A stretch of DNA of 64,000 nt from Fictibacillus aquaticus (GTDB taxonomy: Bacteria > Bacillota > Bacilli > Bacillales > Fictibacillaceae). Shown piece after piece: positions 54,404 through 63,156 of the stretch; positions within the stretch are counted from its first letter, which is position 1; the number at the start of each line of letters is the position of its first letter. The DNA lies in the NCBI RefSeq assembly GCF_002245695.1, contig NZ_NOII01000003.1, forward strand, positions 372,001 to 436,000. Reading direction: 5' to 3'. Below the pieces are notes generated by a model. It saw nothing but the letters and a program-made list of their open reading frames with translations. It made no database searches and was not told the DNA's origin. Made by a program: the position numbers and the translations under genes.

Positions 54404-54946
54404 TTGAATTTCAGCTTGGTAATTGAAGAGTCTAAAATCGAACAATACAAAAGCATCCGCGAAAGAGTTGCCGTCAGGTCTATTTTGATGAGTAATAATA
54501 AAATTTTGCTAGTCCAATCGAATAGAGGTGACTATAAATTTCCCGGAGGCGGAGTGGAAGAGAATGAAGATCACTCTGAAGGACTTAAGAGGGAAATAAG
54601 AGAAGAAACAGGGTACATAAACTGCGCTGTCAATAAAAAAGCAGGCATCGTAATTGAACGGAGAATGGACGAATTTAACGAGAATGTTTTGTTTCAAATG
54701 ACTTCCCATTATTATTTGTGCGAATTAACAAGCGAAGATAAAATTCATCAACAACTTGATGACTACGAGTCTGAACTAGATTTCACACCAAAATGGGTCA
54801 ACTTAGATGATGCCATCCAGCAAAACGAAAGTCTTACCGGGCAAATTAAGAAAAACAGCTGGCTGAATCGGGAAACATTTGTACTAAAAGAGATACAAAA
54901 AGGGTTAATAAATAATGGAGCTGTGAGAAGCGTTGAAGTAGATTAA
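54404..54946 (+). CDS. Nudix hydrolase
   Basis: A 180-residue Nudix-fold pyrophosphohydrolase. The Nudix box is complete: GGGVEENEDHSEGLKREIRE followed by ETGY (Gx5Ex7REUxEExGU). Substrate unknown. TTG start 54404 with GAGGTGG five bases upstream. Its codon use is more AT-rich than the surrounding genes. Confidence 0.85.
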   Translation: MNFSLVIEESKIEQYKSIRERVAVRSILMSNNKILLVQSNRGDYKFPGGGVEENEDHSEGLKREIREETGYINCAVNKKAGIVIERRMDEFNENVLFQMTSHYYLCELTSEDKIHQQLDDYESELDFTPKWVNLDDAIQQNESLTGQIKKNSWLNRETFVLKEIQKGLINNGAVRSVEVD

Positions 54947-54969
54947 TCATTAAAAAAGGGATGATGGCG

Positions 54970-55158
54970 ATGACGAAATTATCTTATAGCGGTGTGAAAT
55001 ATGGAAAAAGTGATGTGGAAGAAAAAATATTGGTGGATATACAAAATGATTGGCATGAGATCACACATACCAAGGAAGTTTCCCAAGTAATGAATAAAAC
55101 TACAGGAGAATATATTCAAGTAAATCGTAACACCTTGAAATTTGAGGTTGTTTCATAA
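54970..55158 (+). CDS. Small hypothetical protein
   Basis: A 62-residue protein (TKLSYSGVKYGKSDVEEKIL...). No family recognised. ATG 54970 suits an AAAAGGG site; two further in-frame ATGs at 54961 and 54964 are possible. It follows the Nudix gene by 23 bases, probably the same transcript, and ends in a terminator. Confidence 0.55.
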   Translation: MTKLSYSGVKYGKSDVEEKILVDIQNDWHEITHTKEVSQVMNKTTGEYIQVNRNTLKFEVVS

Positions 55159-55169
55159 AATCAAAAATT

Positions 55170-55208
55170 AAAAACCACAGAAGATAAAATTCTTTTGTGG
55201 TTTTTGTT
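55170..55208. terminator. Intrinsic terminator
   Basis: Stem AAAAACCACAGAAG / CTTTTGTGGTTTTT with T-rich end; also usable by the convergent acetyltransferase gene. Confidence 0.85.
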
Positions 55209-55233
55209 ATTTTTTAGGGTCTTTTAATGCTTC

Positions 55234-55764
55234 TTAAACAAGCTTATACATCAGTACATCGTCTACATATTCACCATCGCTGAACTTGAATTCTCTCACT
55301 TTGCGACCTTCCTCCACAAAACCGAGGCTTTTATAGAGCGAGATCGCTCTCGTGTTGGTAGAAAACGTCCCTAGGAAGACTTTTTCAATCAGCGGATTCT
55401 GTTCTGCCCACGACAGCAGCTCTGTGATCATCGTTCTGCCGAGCCCCATGTTCCGGTACTCCTTTTTAATCATGATGGCCATAGAGCCTGTATGAGATTG
55501 GCGCTTGCGTTCCTGTGAGATAAAAACGATCCATCCTGCAAGCTTGTAATCCACTTCCGCCACGAGCATGGTGTCTCTTTGGTTCTCTAAAATCTTTTGA
55601 ATCCATTCGCGCTGCTGCTGGGCGGTTTTGTTGAACTCATCTGCTACTGCGATAAAATAATCGCCTTCTCCGACTACCTCATGATGAATAGCTAAAACGG
55701 CCTCCGCATCCTCCAGTCGGACTGTGCGGATTACGGCTGTATCCACTTTTTTTATTAAAGTCAT
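55234..55764 (-). CDS. GNAT family N-acetyltransferase
   Basis: A 176-residue acetyltransferase. Acetyl-CoA loop EYRNMGLGRTMITELLSWAE, followed by VFLGTFSTNTRAISLYKSLGF, as in RimI/phosphinothricin-type members. ATG 55764 has TAGGAGGGA upstream; the frame from 55806 precedes that site. Substrate unknown. Confidence 0.84.
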   Translation of the reverse strand: MTLIKKVDTAVIRTVRLEDAEAVLAIHHEVVGEGDYFIAVADEFNKTAQQQREWIQKILENQRDTMLVAEVDYKLAGWIVFISQERKRQSHTGSMAIMIKKEYRNMGLGRTMITELLSWAEQNPLIEKVFLGTFSTNTRAISLYKSLGFVEEGRKVREFKFSDGEYVDDVLMYKLV

Positions 55765-55804
55765 CAGGTTTTCCCTCCTATTAGCGATGGAGTCATATTT
55801 TACC

Positions 55805-55849
55805 ATTACAAAAAAGAAAAAAACAAGAGTTTGCTAGACTCTTGTTTTA
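55805..55849 (-). terminator. Terminator of the ZorAB-like operon
   Basis: On the minus strand, stem ACAAGAGT / ACTCTTGT followed by TTTTTTTCTTTTTT, starting at the zorB-like stop. Confidence 0.85.
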
Positions 55850-56539
55850 TTGGCTGACGATCGTCTTCAGTTTCTTCTGCCATTTATCGTCGTCGAGTAT
55901 GATCTGGAAAGAGATGCGGCGGTTTTTTTGCAGCGCGGCAGGCGAGCTGCCTTTGGCGATCGGTTTGAACTCACTGTATCCGGTGGCGGCCATATACTGT
56001 GCGTACTCTTTTTTTGCCAGTTTAGGGTTCGCATCAGCCAGGTAATCAACGACCGCGACGGCACGCTGTGTGGAGAGAGTCCAGTTGTCATATGGAACCG
56101 AGTCGGTATGGCCCTCGATCAGGATGATGTACAAATATTGGCTCATGTCTTTTTCTTCAATTATTGCGGCAAGCGCGTTCGCGAGAGGGGCAAGCACCTG
56201 CTTTCCTTTATCGGAAATCTCGGCGCTTCCAGTTGGGAAGAGGATGTTGCCGTCGACAGAGATCGTATTGTTCGGTCCTCGGACGACTTTGTCTTTACCG
56301 ACGTTTTTCTCGAGCTGCTTTTCGATCAGATCAGAGATGTGCTTTTTCACGTCCGCCACCTGCTGCAGCTCCTGCTTGATCTGCGCCTGGTCGTACGCGT
56401 TGTAGATGCTCTGAACGTACGCGATAATCGCAACGAACACCATGACGAGCACCATCATCGCCATCATATCGGTAAAACTTGGCCAGTAGATCTCTTTCGG
56501 CTCCTCCTCATGCTGAAAATAACTCTGCCTCGCACGCAT
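55847..56539 (-). CDS. ZorB/MotB-like OmpA-domain protein
   Basis: A 230-residue stator-type protein. One helix at about 23-42 with the conserved proton-carrying aspartate at the start (SFTDMMAMM, Asp24). A coiled linker follows, then a peptidoglycan-binding OmpA/MotB domain (about 95-225): FPTGSAEISDKGKQVLAP, EGHTDSVPYDNW, STQRAVAVVDYL, NRRISFQI. An AAGGAGGCGG site precedes the ATG. Directly follows the ZorA-like gene (gap 3 bases). Differs from flagellar MotB in its partner and position. Confidence 0.85.
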   Translation of the reverse strand: MRARQSYFQHEEEPKEIYWPSFTDMMAMMVLVMVFVAIIAYVQSIYNAYDQAQIKQELQQVADVKKHISDLIEKQLEKNVGKDKVVRGPNNTISVDGNILFPTGSAEISDKGKQVLAPLANALAAIIEEKDMSQYLYIILIEGHTDSVPYDNWTLSTQRAVAVVDYLADANPKLAKKEYAQYMAATGYSEFKPIAKGSSPAALQKNRRISFQIILDDDKWQKKLKTIVSQ

Positions 56540-56542
56540 ATG

Positions 56543-58183
56543 TTACCGCCTCCTTAATTCCTGAGGTGTAACATACGGCTGTTCGATGACCGGCCCCTGC
56601 ATGGCGGCAGGTTGCCTCGTTTCATACACGACTTGCGGCTGCGATGCTGCTTGATAGATGCGCTGCAGCAGCTGGTGCATATCTCCGAGCGTACGGTTGG
56701 AATCTGTGACACTGCGGTTCGATTCAGAAAGCGTGCGGCTCAGCCCGTGAAACATGTTTTCGAGCGTTCGTGAAAGGTCGCGCATTTCGTCCTCACGCCC
56801 AGGGCTGGACAGCATCTGCTGCAGCTGGCGGTCGCGGGAGTCCATCATGTTCCGCAGCTGATCGACAAAATCGCGCTTCATATGTTCGACAGCCGAATGG
56901 AAGCCTTTCTCAAGCTGCTGCACGCTTGAGGCGAAGTCAGACGCGGCACGGCCGTATTCACCTTGTTTTTCGGCATAGCGGTAATGCCATTCGTCCTGCT
57001 TTTGCGCGAGGCGGTTCTCGAGCGCATCGTGCTGATCCTTATAATGCTGCAGCTGCTCCTGCAGCGCCCTAGTGAGTGTCTGGGCGTGCTCCTCTGACCT
57101 GCGCTGAGATTCTTGTAAAATTTTATCCGAACGCGTTAGCAGCTGTTCGAATTTCTGCTGTCCAATTGTATGACGGTCGTTCGCGTTTTTCAGCTGCTGC
57201 TCAAAGGAAGCGATGTTGGCTGCAAGTGCGGAGATGCTCTGGTCGACCGTCTTTTGAATCGAGCCTAGCTTTTCGGTCGTCTGATGGAAGCTTTGGCCGA
57301 ATTTTTCAAGCTGTACAGCCGATTGCGCAAATTTTTCTGAAGTTGTGCGCTGTGCCGCCAGTATTCCATTTACTTCTTCAAGGCCGTTTTGCAGTCCAGC
57401 GGTAAACTGAACCATCTGGGTCGCGAATTCACCGAGCGTGCTATGAAAGCTTTCCTGCACCTTGGACGCGAGTCGGTCCAGCAAGCGCTCAGTGGAATCC
57501 TGCGGTTTTTGGGATAAAAGATGGGTGCTGTAACGGTGATCGAGGTAGTTCTCCGCCTCTGCCATCAGCTTGCCTTGAAGATAAGGAAGAGAAGCGCCGC
57601 GCGACAGGAATCCTGTTTGGAGAATCGTTAAAATAAAAGCTCCGCCGATCCCGGCGATACTTGTGATAAAAGCTACGCTCATCCCCTGAAACGGAGCGGT
57701 TAATGCAGCAAGGATCGTGTTCATCGTCATCGTGGAAGACGTGGACTGATTGCCGAGAGTGAGAAGTGTATCCTGCATCGCAATGAGTGAGAGTGTCAGG
57801 CCGATGAACGTTCCCATGACGCCGAGAATGATCGTGAATGACGGCAGCTGCTGCAGCAGCCTGACGGCATTGCCTGCTGGAACTCGGATGATGCCCATGA
57901 CAGCAAGCCTTTCCTGGTAAAGATGCTTTTCTATGAGAGCCTGTGTGTTCAGGTTAGAGACACCAGACATATGAAAATCACGGTATTCGTTCACGGCGTT
58001 CTGCAGCCAGCGCGAGCGCGGTGTGGCGGCAGTGCCAGCGGATTCTGCGTGCGTATGGGAATCCATTTCCTGCAGCTCGCGGATCCATTTGCGGAAGCGG
58101 TAACCCGCCTGTATCTGCCCGGTAAACCCCATAAATACGAGCAAGCCAATTATACCGACAACCACTGAAGTCAACATATCCAT
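56543..58183 (-). CDS. ZorA/MotA-like proton-channel protein with long coiled-coil tail
   Basis: A 546-residue protein. Three helices at about 4-22, 114-136 and 167-190 form a MotA/TolQ/ExbB-type unit (LPSFTIILGVMGTFIGLTLS, APFQGMSVAFITSIAGIGGA). From about 240 to 500 it is a long Gln/Glu-rich coiled coil. Flagellar MotA is about 270 residues and has no such tail; Zorya ZorA does. ATG 58183 has GGGGGT upstream; the longer frame starting at TTG 58198 begins in that site. No zorC, zorD or zorE lies nearby. Confidence 0.83.
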   Translation of the reverse strand: MDMLTSVVVGIIGLLVFMGFTGQIQAGYRFRKWIRELQEMDSHTHAESAGTAATPRSRWLQNAVNEYRDFHMSGVSNLNTQALIEKHLYQERLAVMGIIRVPAGNAVRLLQQLPSFTIILGVMGTFIGLTLSLIAMQDTLLTLGNQSTSSTMTMNTILAALTAPFQGMSVAFITSIAGIGGAFILTILQTGFLSRGASLPYLQGKLMAEAENYLDHRYSTHLLSQKPQDSTERLLDRLASKVQESFHSTLGEFATQMVQFTAGLQNGLEEVNGILAAQRTTSEKFAQSAVQLEKFGQSFHQTTEKLGSIQKTVDQSISALAANIASFEQQLKNANDRHTIGQQKFEQLLTRSDKILQESQRRSEEHAQTLTRALQEQLQHYKDQHDALENRLAQKQDEWHYRYAEKQGEYGRAASDFASSVQQLEKGFHSAVEHMKRDFVDQLRNMMDSRDRQLQQMLSSPGREDEMRDLSRTLENMFHGLSRTLSESNRSVTDSNRTLGDMHQLLQRIYQAASQPQVVYETRQPAAMQGPVIEQPYVTPQELRRR

Positions 58184-58279
58184 CCTGCATACCCCCAATC
58201 ATCTTGTCTTAAATGTATGTACAAGACGGAGGGAAAATAACTTTGTTCGGGGTCTTGTTTGTTGTTTGGGTACTTGTTT

Positions 58280-58346
58280 GGGGTACGGTACCTTTTTCAA
58301 TGAACCTGGTGTTCATGCGGGAAGATGAAAAATGGTACCGTACCCC
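58280..58346. repeat. Palindrome B10 (family B)
   Basis: Ends GGGGTACGGTACC / GGTACCGTACCCC with a 40-bp interior including TTTTTCAATGAACC, similar to B13. It lies in the 350-bp gap between the divergent zorA-like gene and pssA. Confidence 0.83.
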
Positions 58347-58534
58347 ATATCCTTATGCCTCGGTTTACGTTACAATAAAATATCAGAGCTATTAAACAAG
58401 GATAAATGTTCCGAAATAGGGAACTAATGATAATCAAGAAATCATAGCTGGTTAGTGTACATTTTCTGTTTTTGTTTAAAGCAGGAGTGGACTCGATTGC
58501 CGAGTGACTATTTTTAATCCGGGGAAGTGCTAAA

Positions 58535-59266
58535 ATGAAACGACATATACCGAACATGCTGACTTTCGGCAATCTGTTTTGCGGTTTTTTATCGATAAAA
58601 TATATCATCAACGGTGACATCAAGAATGCGACGATCCTTATCTTTATCGCCATCATGCTCGATGCGATCGACGGACGGGCGGCAAGGATATTAGGCGTGT
58701 CCAATAATCTTGGTAAAGAACTGGATTCACTCGCTGACATCGTGTCATTCGGTGTGGCGCCGGCTTATCTCGCTGCCTTCACATATTTTCATCAATTCGG
58801 GCTGTACGGCATCATCATGGCCGGCCTGTTCCCGCTTTTTGGGGCGTACCGTCTGGCGCGCTTTAACATGACCGACCAAGAAGAGAACTTAAAGCATTTT
58901 ACAGGCATACCGATCACACTCGCAGGTGCACTCGTGACGTTCTTAGTATTGTTTTACAAGTCACTTCCACTGCCGATTTTCATTATGATGTTTTACGCAC
59001 TGTGCTACTTGATGGTCAGCACGATCAAGATTCCAAGCTTTAAGAAAATACCGGTTCCGAAATACAGCGTGAGCATCCTGACATCATTGTTTTTGTTTTA
59101 TATGTTCTATCTGGTCGCAAGCACGCGCTTTGAAAAAGTTCCAGTGTTCTTCTACATCGCGCTTGGTATTTATATCCTGTTTATCGTTGTAAGATTTATG
59201 AAAGAAAAAAAGCCAAAGTTTCCAAAGCGGAAGCGTTTCTTCAAAAGAAGAAGAAAAAGGTTATAA
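58535..59266 (+). CDS. pssA: CDP-diacylglycerol-serine O-phosphatidyltransferase
   Basis: A 243-residue membrane enzyme that makes phosphatidylserine from CDP-diacylglycerol and serine, leading to phosphatidylethanolamine. The CDP-alcohol phosphotransferase motif is complete: DAIDGRAARILG, then LGKELDSLAD. About seven helices; strongly basic tail (KRKRFFKRRRKRL). The usual partner psd is not adjacent. Confidence 0.93.
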   Translation: MKRHIPNMLTFGNLFCGFLSIKYIINGDIKNATILIFIAIMLDAIDGRAARILGVSNNLGKELDSLADIVSFGVAPAYLAAFTYFHQFGLYGIIMAGLFPLFGAYRLARFNMTDQEENLKHFTGIPITLAGALVTFLVLFYKSLPLPIFIMMFYALCYLMVSTIKIPSFKKIPVPKYSVSILTSLFLFYMFYLVASTRFEKVPVFFYIALGIYILFIVVRFMKEKKPKFPKRKRFFKRRRKRL

Positions 59267-59281
59267 GCATATTCGCTGGCT

Positions 59282-59325
59282 GGGGTCCGGTACTCGAAGA
59301 TTACTTCGAGTACCGGACTTTTTTT
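59282..59325 (+). terminator. Palindrome B11 (family B) acting as pssA terminator
   Basis: GGGGTCCGGTACTCGAAG / CTTCGAGTACCGGAC with a short loop and a run of eight T's, 15 bases after pssA. The last CC of the usual right end is replaced by the T run. Confidence 0.85.
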
Positions 59326-59342
59326 GATTAGGCGAGGTAGTC

Positions 59343-59408
59343 GGGGTACGGTACCATTTCCCGTTCGCCGGCGGTATTGCTGGAGATGAGGAAAATGGTA
59401 CCGTACCC
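59343..59408. repeat. Palindrome B12 (family B)
   Basis: GGGGTACGGTACCATTT / AAAATGGTACCGTACCC with a GC-rich interior hairpin. It follows B11 by 18 bases, a tandem pair of opposite subtype. Confidence 0.82.
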
Positions 59409-59492
59409 ACATGAAAAATAATTGGAACTTTTTACAAATTTATCCGTATTTATTGTTAGAATAGAAATAGAGCAGAAAGAGGGGGAAATACG

Positions 59493-60440
59493 TTGAGTGA
59501 ATTTACGCTTGAATTAAAGAATGTATCAAAACGGCTGAAGAAAAAGAACGTAGTTGACGACCTTTCATTTTCGGTGAGAAAAGGCGAGGTGTTTGGTCTT
59601 TTAGGGCCGAACGGAGCGGGTAAAACGACGACAATTCGAATGATCGTTGGGCTTATTTCCATGACTTCTGGTGAGGTCATGATTAACGGCTTGTCTGTGA
59701 AAAAGGATTTTGAAAAAGCGATGACTCATGTTGGAGCAATCGTTGAGAACCCGCAGCTGTACGATTATCTGACAGGCTACAAAAACCTGATGCAATACGC
59801 GAGAATTTTGCCAGGAATCACGAAGGAGCGTATTCAGGAGGTCATCAAGCTTGTCGATCTTGAAGCTGCCATCCATCACAAGGTGAAAACATACTCGCTC
59901 GGTATGCGCCAGAGACTTGGAGTGGCGCAGGCACTTTTACATAAACCATCATTATTGATCCTTGATGAGCCGACAAATGGTCTTGATCCGCAGGGAATCT
60001 ATGATCTGCGAAACTATTTGCGTCAGCTTGCCAACAACGGCACGTCTGTTATGGTATCGAGTCACATGCTCGCCGAGATGCAGATGATGTGCGACCGCGT
60101 CGCCATTATTCAAGAAGGCAAACTCATTGAGATCCAAGAAATCACGAATGTGAGCGAGCAGGAAATCAGAGTAGAATTCGAGATTGATGGAGACCTTAAG
60201 CTCGCGCAAAAACTCGTGCTCGATACAGTGCCGGATGCGATGACAGAAATCGTCGGAAGCTCGGTTCTTGCAGTACAGTCCAGTGTCGATCTGCCGATTG
60301 CCGGGCTGAACCGACAGTTTATTTTGGCTGGTCTTGATGTTTCAGGCATCAGTAAAAAATCGAAAACATTGGAAGAGAAATTCCTCGAAACAACAAAGAA
60401 AGGGGGCGGAATCAATGAAACTACTGTCGCTCATTCATAA
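59493..60440 (+). CDS. ABC transporter ATP-binding protein (BcrA type)
   Basis: A 315-residue ATPase. Walker A GPNGAGKTTT at 38-47, signature YSLGMRQRLG, Walker B LLILDEPTNGLD. The C-terminal 90-residue extension is that of BcrA-like ATPases for ABC-2 exporters of peptides such as bacitracin or lantibiotics. TTG start with GAGGGGG upstream. Overlaps the permease gene by 26 bases. Confidence 0.9.
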   Translation: MSEFTLELKNVSKRLKKKNVVDDLSFSVRKGEVFGLLGPNGAGKTTTIRMIVGLISMTSGEVMINGLSVKKDFEKAMTHVGAIVENPQLYDYLTGYKNLMQYARILPGITKERIQEVIKLVDLEAAIHHKVKTYSLGMRQRLGVAQALLHKPSLLILDEPTNGLDPQGIYDLRNYLRQLANNGTSVMVSSHMLAEMQMMCDRVAIIQEGKLIEIQEITNVSEQEIRVEFEIDGDLKLAQKLVLDTVPDAMTEIVGSSVLAVQSSVDLPIAGLNRQFILAGLDVSGISKKSKTLEEKFLETTKKGGGINETTVAHS

Positions 60441-61371
60441 TGAATGGATCAAGATCTTTAACCGCCCGAGAACGTGGATATTCTTCATCATTCCGCTGCT
60501 GATCATGCTTGGGGTGACGATTTACGATAAGGTAAACAATGACAACGAACAGAGGGAATGGAAACAGGAAGTTCAGGCTGAGGTGAAGCAGCTTGAAAAA
60601 GATTTAGAGGAAGCTAAAAAAAGTGGAGTGGGTGCAGAACAAGCGGTCAGTTATTTGGAAAGCGATATAAAAAAGAAGGAATACGCACTTGAGAATAACA
60701 TCTCTCCTTATGAGAAAACAACATGGACGTTCATTAAGGAATTTGCGCCAATCTCATCATTGCTAGGCTTATTCGTTATAATCGTTGCAAGTGATATTGT
60801 GTCTAATGAGTTCTCTAAAGGAACAATTAAAATGCTTCTGATCCGCCCGTTCAGCCGCTGGAAAATTTTATTGTCCAAATTTTTGGCTACTCTCGGTTTC
60901 GCCATCACGCTATGGCTTGTGACGCTGTTCTTTATGTGGGTTATCGGAGGATTCGCTTATGGGTTTGGCGGCTTCAGCCAGCCTCACATTATTGTGGATT
61001 CCGATGGAGCGGCTACTGAACAGACATTATCGAATTATGTTCTGAGTACGATTGGACTTGAAGTGATTGAACTTACTGTACTTGTAACGCTGTCTTTCAT
61101 GATTTCAACAATCTTTATCAGCAATGCCATCGCGATTGGTATTGCCATGCTCGTGTCGTTCATGGGAAGCACGTTTGTAATGTTGTTCCAAAGTAAAGAT
61201 TGGATCAAATATTCATTGTTTGCCAACATGGACCTGACACAATTCTTGAACAAAGAGTTTTTAATTGAAGGGCTAACCTTGCCGTTCTCACTCTCTGTTC
61301 TCGCGGTGTACACGGCACTCATGCTCGCCGTCACCTTCATGATCTTCCAAAAGCGCGACGTAAAGTCTTAA
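60415..61371 (+). CDS. ABC-2 type permease
   Basis: A 318-residue membrane protein with an N-terminal helix (WIFFIIPLLIMLGVTIYD), a long extracellular coiled segment (about 40-100), then five more helices. NEFSKGTIKMLLIRPFSRWKI is the conserved cytoplasmic loop of ABC-2 permeases. ATG 60415 follows AAAGGGGG. Forms an exporter with the preceding ATPase; substrate not identifiable from sequence. Confidence 0.88.
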   Translation: MKLLSLIHNEWIKIFNRPRTWIFFIIPLLIMLGVTIYDKVNNDNEQREWKQEVQAEVKQLEKDLEEAKKSGVGAEQAVSYLESDIKKKEYALENNISPYEKTTWTFIKEFAPISSLLGLFVIIVASDIVSNEFSKGTIKMLLIRPFSRWKILLSKFLATLGFAITLWLVTLFFMWVIGGFAYGFGGFSQPHIIVDSDGAATEQTLSNYVLSTIGLEVIELTVLVTLSFMISTIFISNAIAIGIAMLVSFMGSTFVMLFQSKDWIKYSLFANMDLTQFLNKEFLIEGLTLPFSLSVLAVYTALMLAVTFMIFQKRDVKS

Positions 61372-61382
61372 AGTTGATTGGT

Positions 61383-61449
61383 GGGGTACGGTACCATTTT
61401 CGATGAACCTTTGTGCTGTAAACGATGCTGCGAAAAGGTACCGTACCCC
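61383..61449. repeat. Palindrome B13 (family B)
   Basis: GGGGTACGGTACCATTTTCG and right end AAAAGGTACCGTACCCC, 67 bp. Interior CGATGAACCT matches B10 (CAATGAACCT). Ten bases after the permease stop. Confidence 0.84.
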
Positions 61450-61471
61450 AATAAAATAATTGGCACAACGC

Positions 61472-61515
61472 AAATCCCCCTTCACCTGGCTGCAAGCCAG
61501 AATGAAGGGGGATTT
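61472..61515. other. Two-level hairpin
   Basis: Outer arms AAATCCCCCTTCA / TGAAGGGGGATTT, inner arms CTGGC / GCCAG, no proper T run on the plus strand. On the minus strand it would end the remnant gene next to it. Confidence 0.7.
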
Positions 61516-61535
61516 ACGGTTTGGAGGAGTAAAGA

Positions 61536-61610
61536 TTAGTTAATGATGATTGCAGTTTTACCTTTTTCCTTTTCCGATACCTGTGCATGAGCAGATATGA
61601 ATGAATAGCA
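61536..61610 (-). pseudogene. Possible 3' remnant of a zinc-type alcohol dehydrogenase/quinone reductase gene
   Basis: The minus strand reads AHAQVSEKEKGKTAIIIN and then stop, like the C-terminus of medium-chain dehydrogenases (AH...SE.G...GKIVL). Upstream the frame is lost within some 10 codons. The rest of the 655-bp gap up to 62026 holds no other gene; it contains a weak hairpin CCCGGTTT / AAACCGGG at about 61651-61686 and palindrome B14. Low confidence because the fragment is short. Confidence 0.35.
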
Positions 61611-61931
61611 GGTTTATATCGCCGCATATTCAACGCTGCTCCCGTCACGCCCCGGTTTTTCCAGAAGGGACTTGAAAGAAACCGGGCCGGGCCAGTTGAC
61701 CGCGGTGTCTTATCTTTACTGGTAAACTCAGATTACAGTACAAACGAGTTGTATGTAAAAACTTGAAATTGGCGATTTCAAGCCACTTTTTTGTCGTTTT
61801 CAGGCATACGGAGTGTTGAAATCCAAAAAACAACAGGCTTTTGGCTGCAAGATGGAGAAAAAACTATTAAATATACTATTTTTCTTATGCTGTTGTGAAT
61901 ATCTTGTGGATAAGTTTTCGGGACGGGTTAT

Positions 61932-61998
61932 GGGGTACGGTACTCTTTCCGCGGACGCCTTGAAAGGCAAGGAGATGCGGTAAAGAGTACCGTACCCC
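61932..61998. repeat. Palindrome B14 (family B)
   Basis: GGGGTACGGTACTCTTTCCGC and right end AAAGAGTACCGTACCCC, 67 bp, shown here as 17-bp arms with an inner GCCTTG / CAAGG stem. It lies 28 bp upstream of the VOC gene start. Confidence 0.83.
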
Positions 61999-62026
61999 TA
62001 AATCCCCAAAAAGAATGGAGGGCAAT

Positions 62027-62728
62027 ATGTTTTTTGATCATATGGTGATTTTTGAGAAGCGAGATCTGGAGAATTGTGTAACACTGCTGAAGGAATCTGG
62101 TATGAAAGCAGGAATCGGCGGAAGGCATGAAAACTGGGGTACAGAAAATGCCCTTCTTTATTTTGGACTGAGTTATGTCGAATGGCTGAGCGTATTTGAT
62201 CTGGAAACAGCAAGGGCTTCGGATAACCCACTCGTTCAAAAGCTCCTGAACTCTCCTAATGGTCCAGGGCATTTTGCCATTCGTACGGATAACATGCAAA
62301 GATTGATCAGCAGGCTGGATCAAGCAGGACTAAGGACTGTTCACCTCCCGGGAGAAAGACGGAGAGCAGACGGGAGACTTCTGCAATGGGAGCTTCTTTT
62401 TGTGGATGGTGAGCAAGAATATTGGCCGTTTTTTATTAAGTGGAATGAAGAGGATGATGAGAGGCTGAATGACCTTGAGAGCAGCGGATGGACAGGCTGG
62501 CAGGAATCGTCGGATTTGAAAATTGAGCACATTGAGATTGCGGTTGGAAATGCAGCTCGGACCGCACAAGTTTGGAGCGATCTATTGGACATCCCCCGGC
62601 TTGAGAACGAAGGTTGTTCTGAGTTGCTCAAGCTTGAGGGCGGGAACATCCGCCTTGTCAGTATGCCAGACGGGCGGACGACGGGACCGATAGAGCTGCT
62701 GCTGTCGAACGGTCAGGTTATTAAATAG
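62027..62728 (+). CDS. VOC/glyoxalase-like protein
   Basis: A 233-residue protein with two vicinal-oxygen-chelate-type halves: FDHMVIF and, in the second half, IEHIEIAVGN. Length and GPGHFAIRTDNM match the glyoxalase-like family PF13468. Substrate and metal use unknown. ATG 62027 follows GGAGGGC; upstream in-frame ATG 62015 lies within that region. Confidence 0.78.
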   Translation: MFFDHMVIFEKRDLENCVTLLKESGMKAGIGGRHENWGTENALLYFGLSYVEWLSVFDLETARASDNPLVQKLLNSPNGPGHFAIRTDNMQRLISRLDQAGLRTVHLPGERRRADGRLLQWELLFVDGEQEYWPFFIKWNEEDDERLNDLESSGWTGWQESSDLKIEHIEIAVGNAARTAQVWSDLLDIPRLENEGCSELLKLEGGNIRLVSMPDGRTTGPIELLLSNGQVIK

Positions 62729-62737
62729 GAGTGGTGG

Positions 62738-63139
62738 ATGATGGAAGACCAGCATGTGATTCTTTTTGATGGTGTATGCAATTTATGCAACGGCGCTGTT
62801 CAATTTGTTTTAAAACACGAGAGAAATCAGAAGCTGCGGTTTACCGCACTTCAATCTCAGACAGGTGAGGAGCTGCTGCAAAAGCACGGATTCCCGGCTG
62901 AGAAGATGGATAGCTTTGTGCTGATACAGGGAGGCAAGGCTTTTACGAAATCCGATGCAGCAGTACGTGCAGCTCATTATTTAAAGTTGCCGTATCGGCT
63001 CGCGGCGGTTGGAATAATCGTGCCCAGGCCGATCCGGAACAAAGTATATGAATACATTGCCCGCAACCGATATAAATGGTTCGGAAAAAAAGACGAGTGC
63101 ATGCTTCCATCACCTGACATCAAAGAGCGTTTTATATAA
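62738..63139 (+). CDS. DCC-family thiol-disulfide oxidoreductase-like protein (DUF393)
   Basis: A 133-residue protein with the family motif as DGVCNLCNGAVQF near residue 11 (DxxCxxC) and RLAAVGIIVPRPIRNKVYEYIARNRY at the C-terminus, given here as a pattern. Thioredoxin-like; role unknown. AGGAGTGG site; ATG 62741 is an equally possible start. Ten bases after the VOC gene, so co-transcribed. Confidence 0.83.
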   Translation: MMEDQHVILFDGVCNLCNGAVQFVLKHERNQKLRFTALQSQTGEELLQKHGFPAEKMDSFVLIQGGKAFTKSDAAVRAAHYLKLPYRLAAVGIIVPRPIRNKVYEYIARNRYKWFGKKDECMLPSPDIKERFI

Positions 63140-63156
63140 ATGTCAGAGTGTGTTGG

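Noticed and set aside
55847-58183. Flagellar MotAB stator
   Set aside because: The MotA-like protein is twice the usual length with a long coiled tail, and the pair is not with chemotaxis or flagellar genes. A MotAB origin is still possible at a deeper level.
58213-58395. 60-codon open frame upstream of pssA
   Set aside because: It passes through palindrome B10 and has no ribosome binding site.
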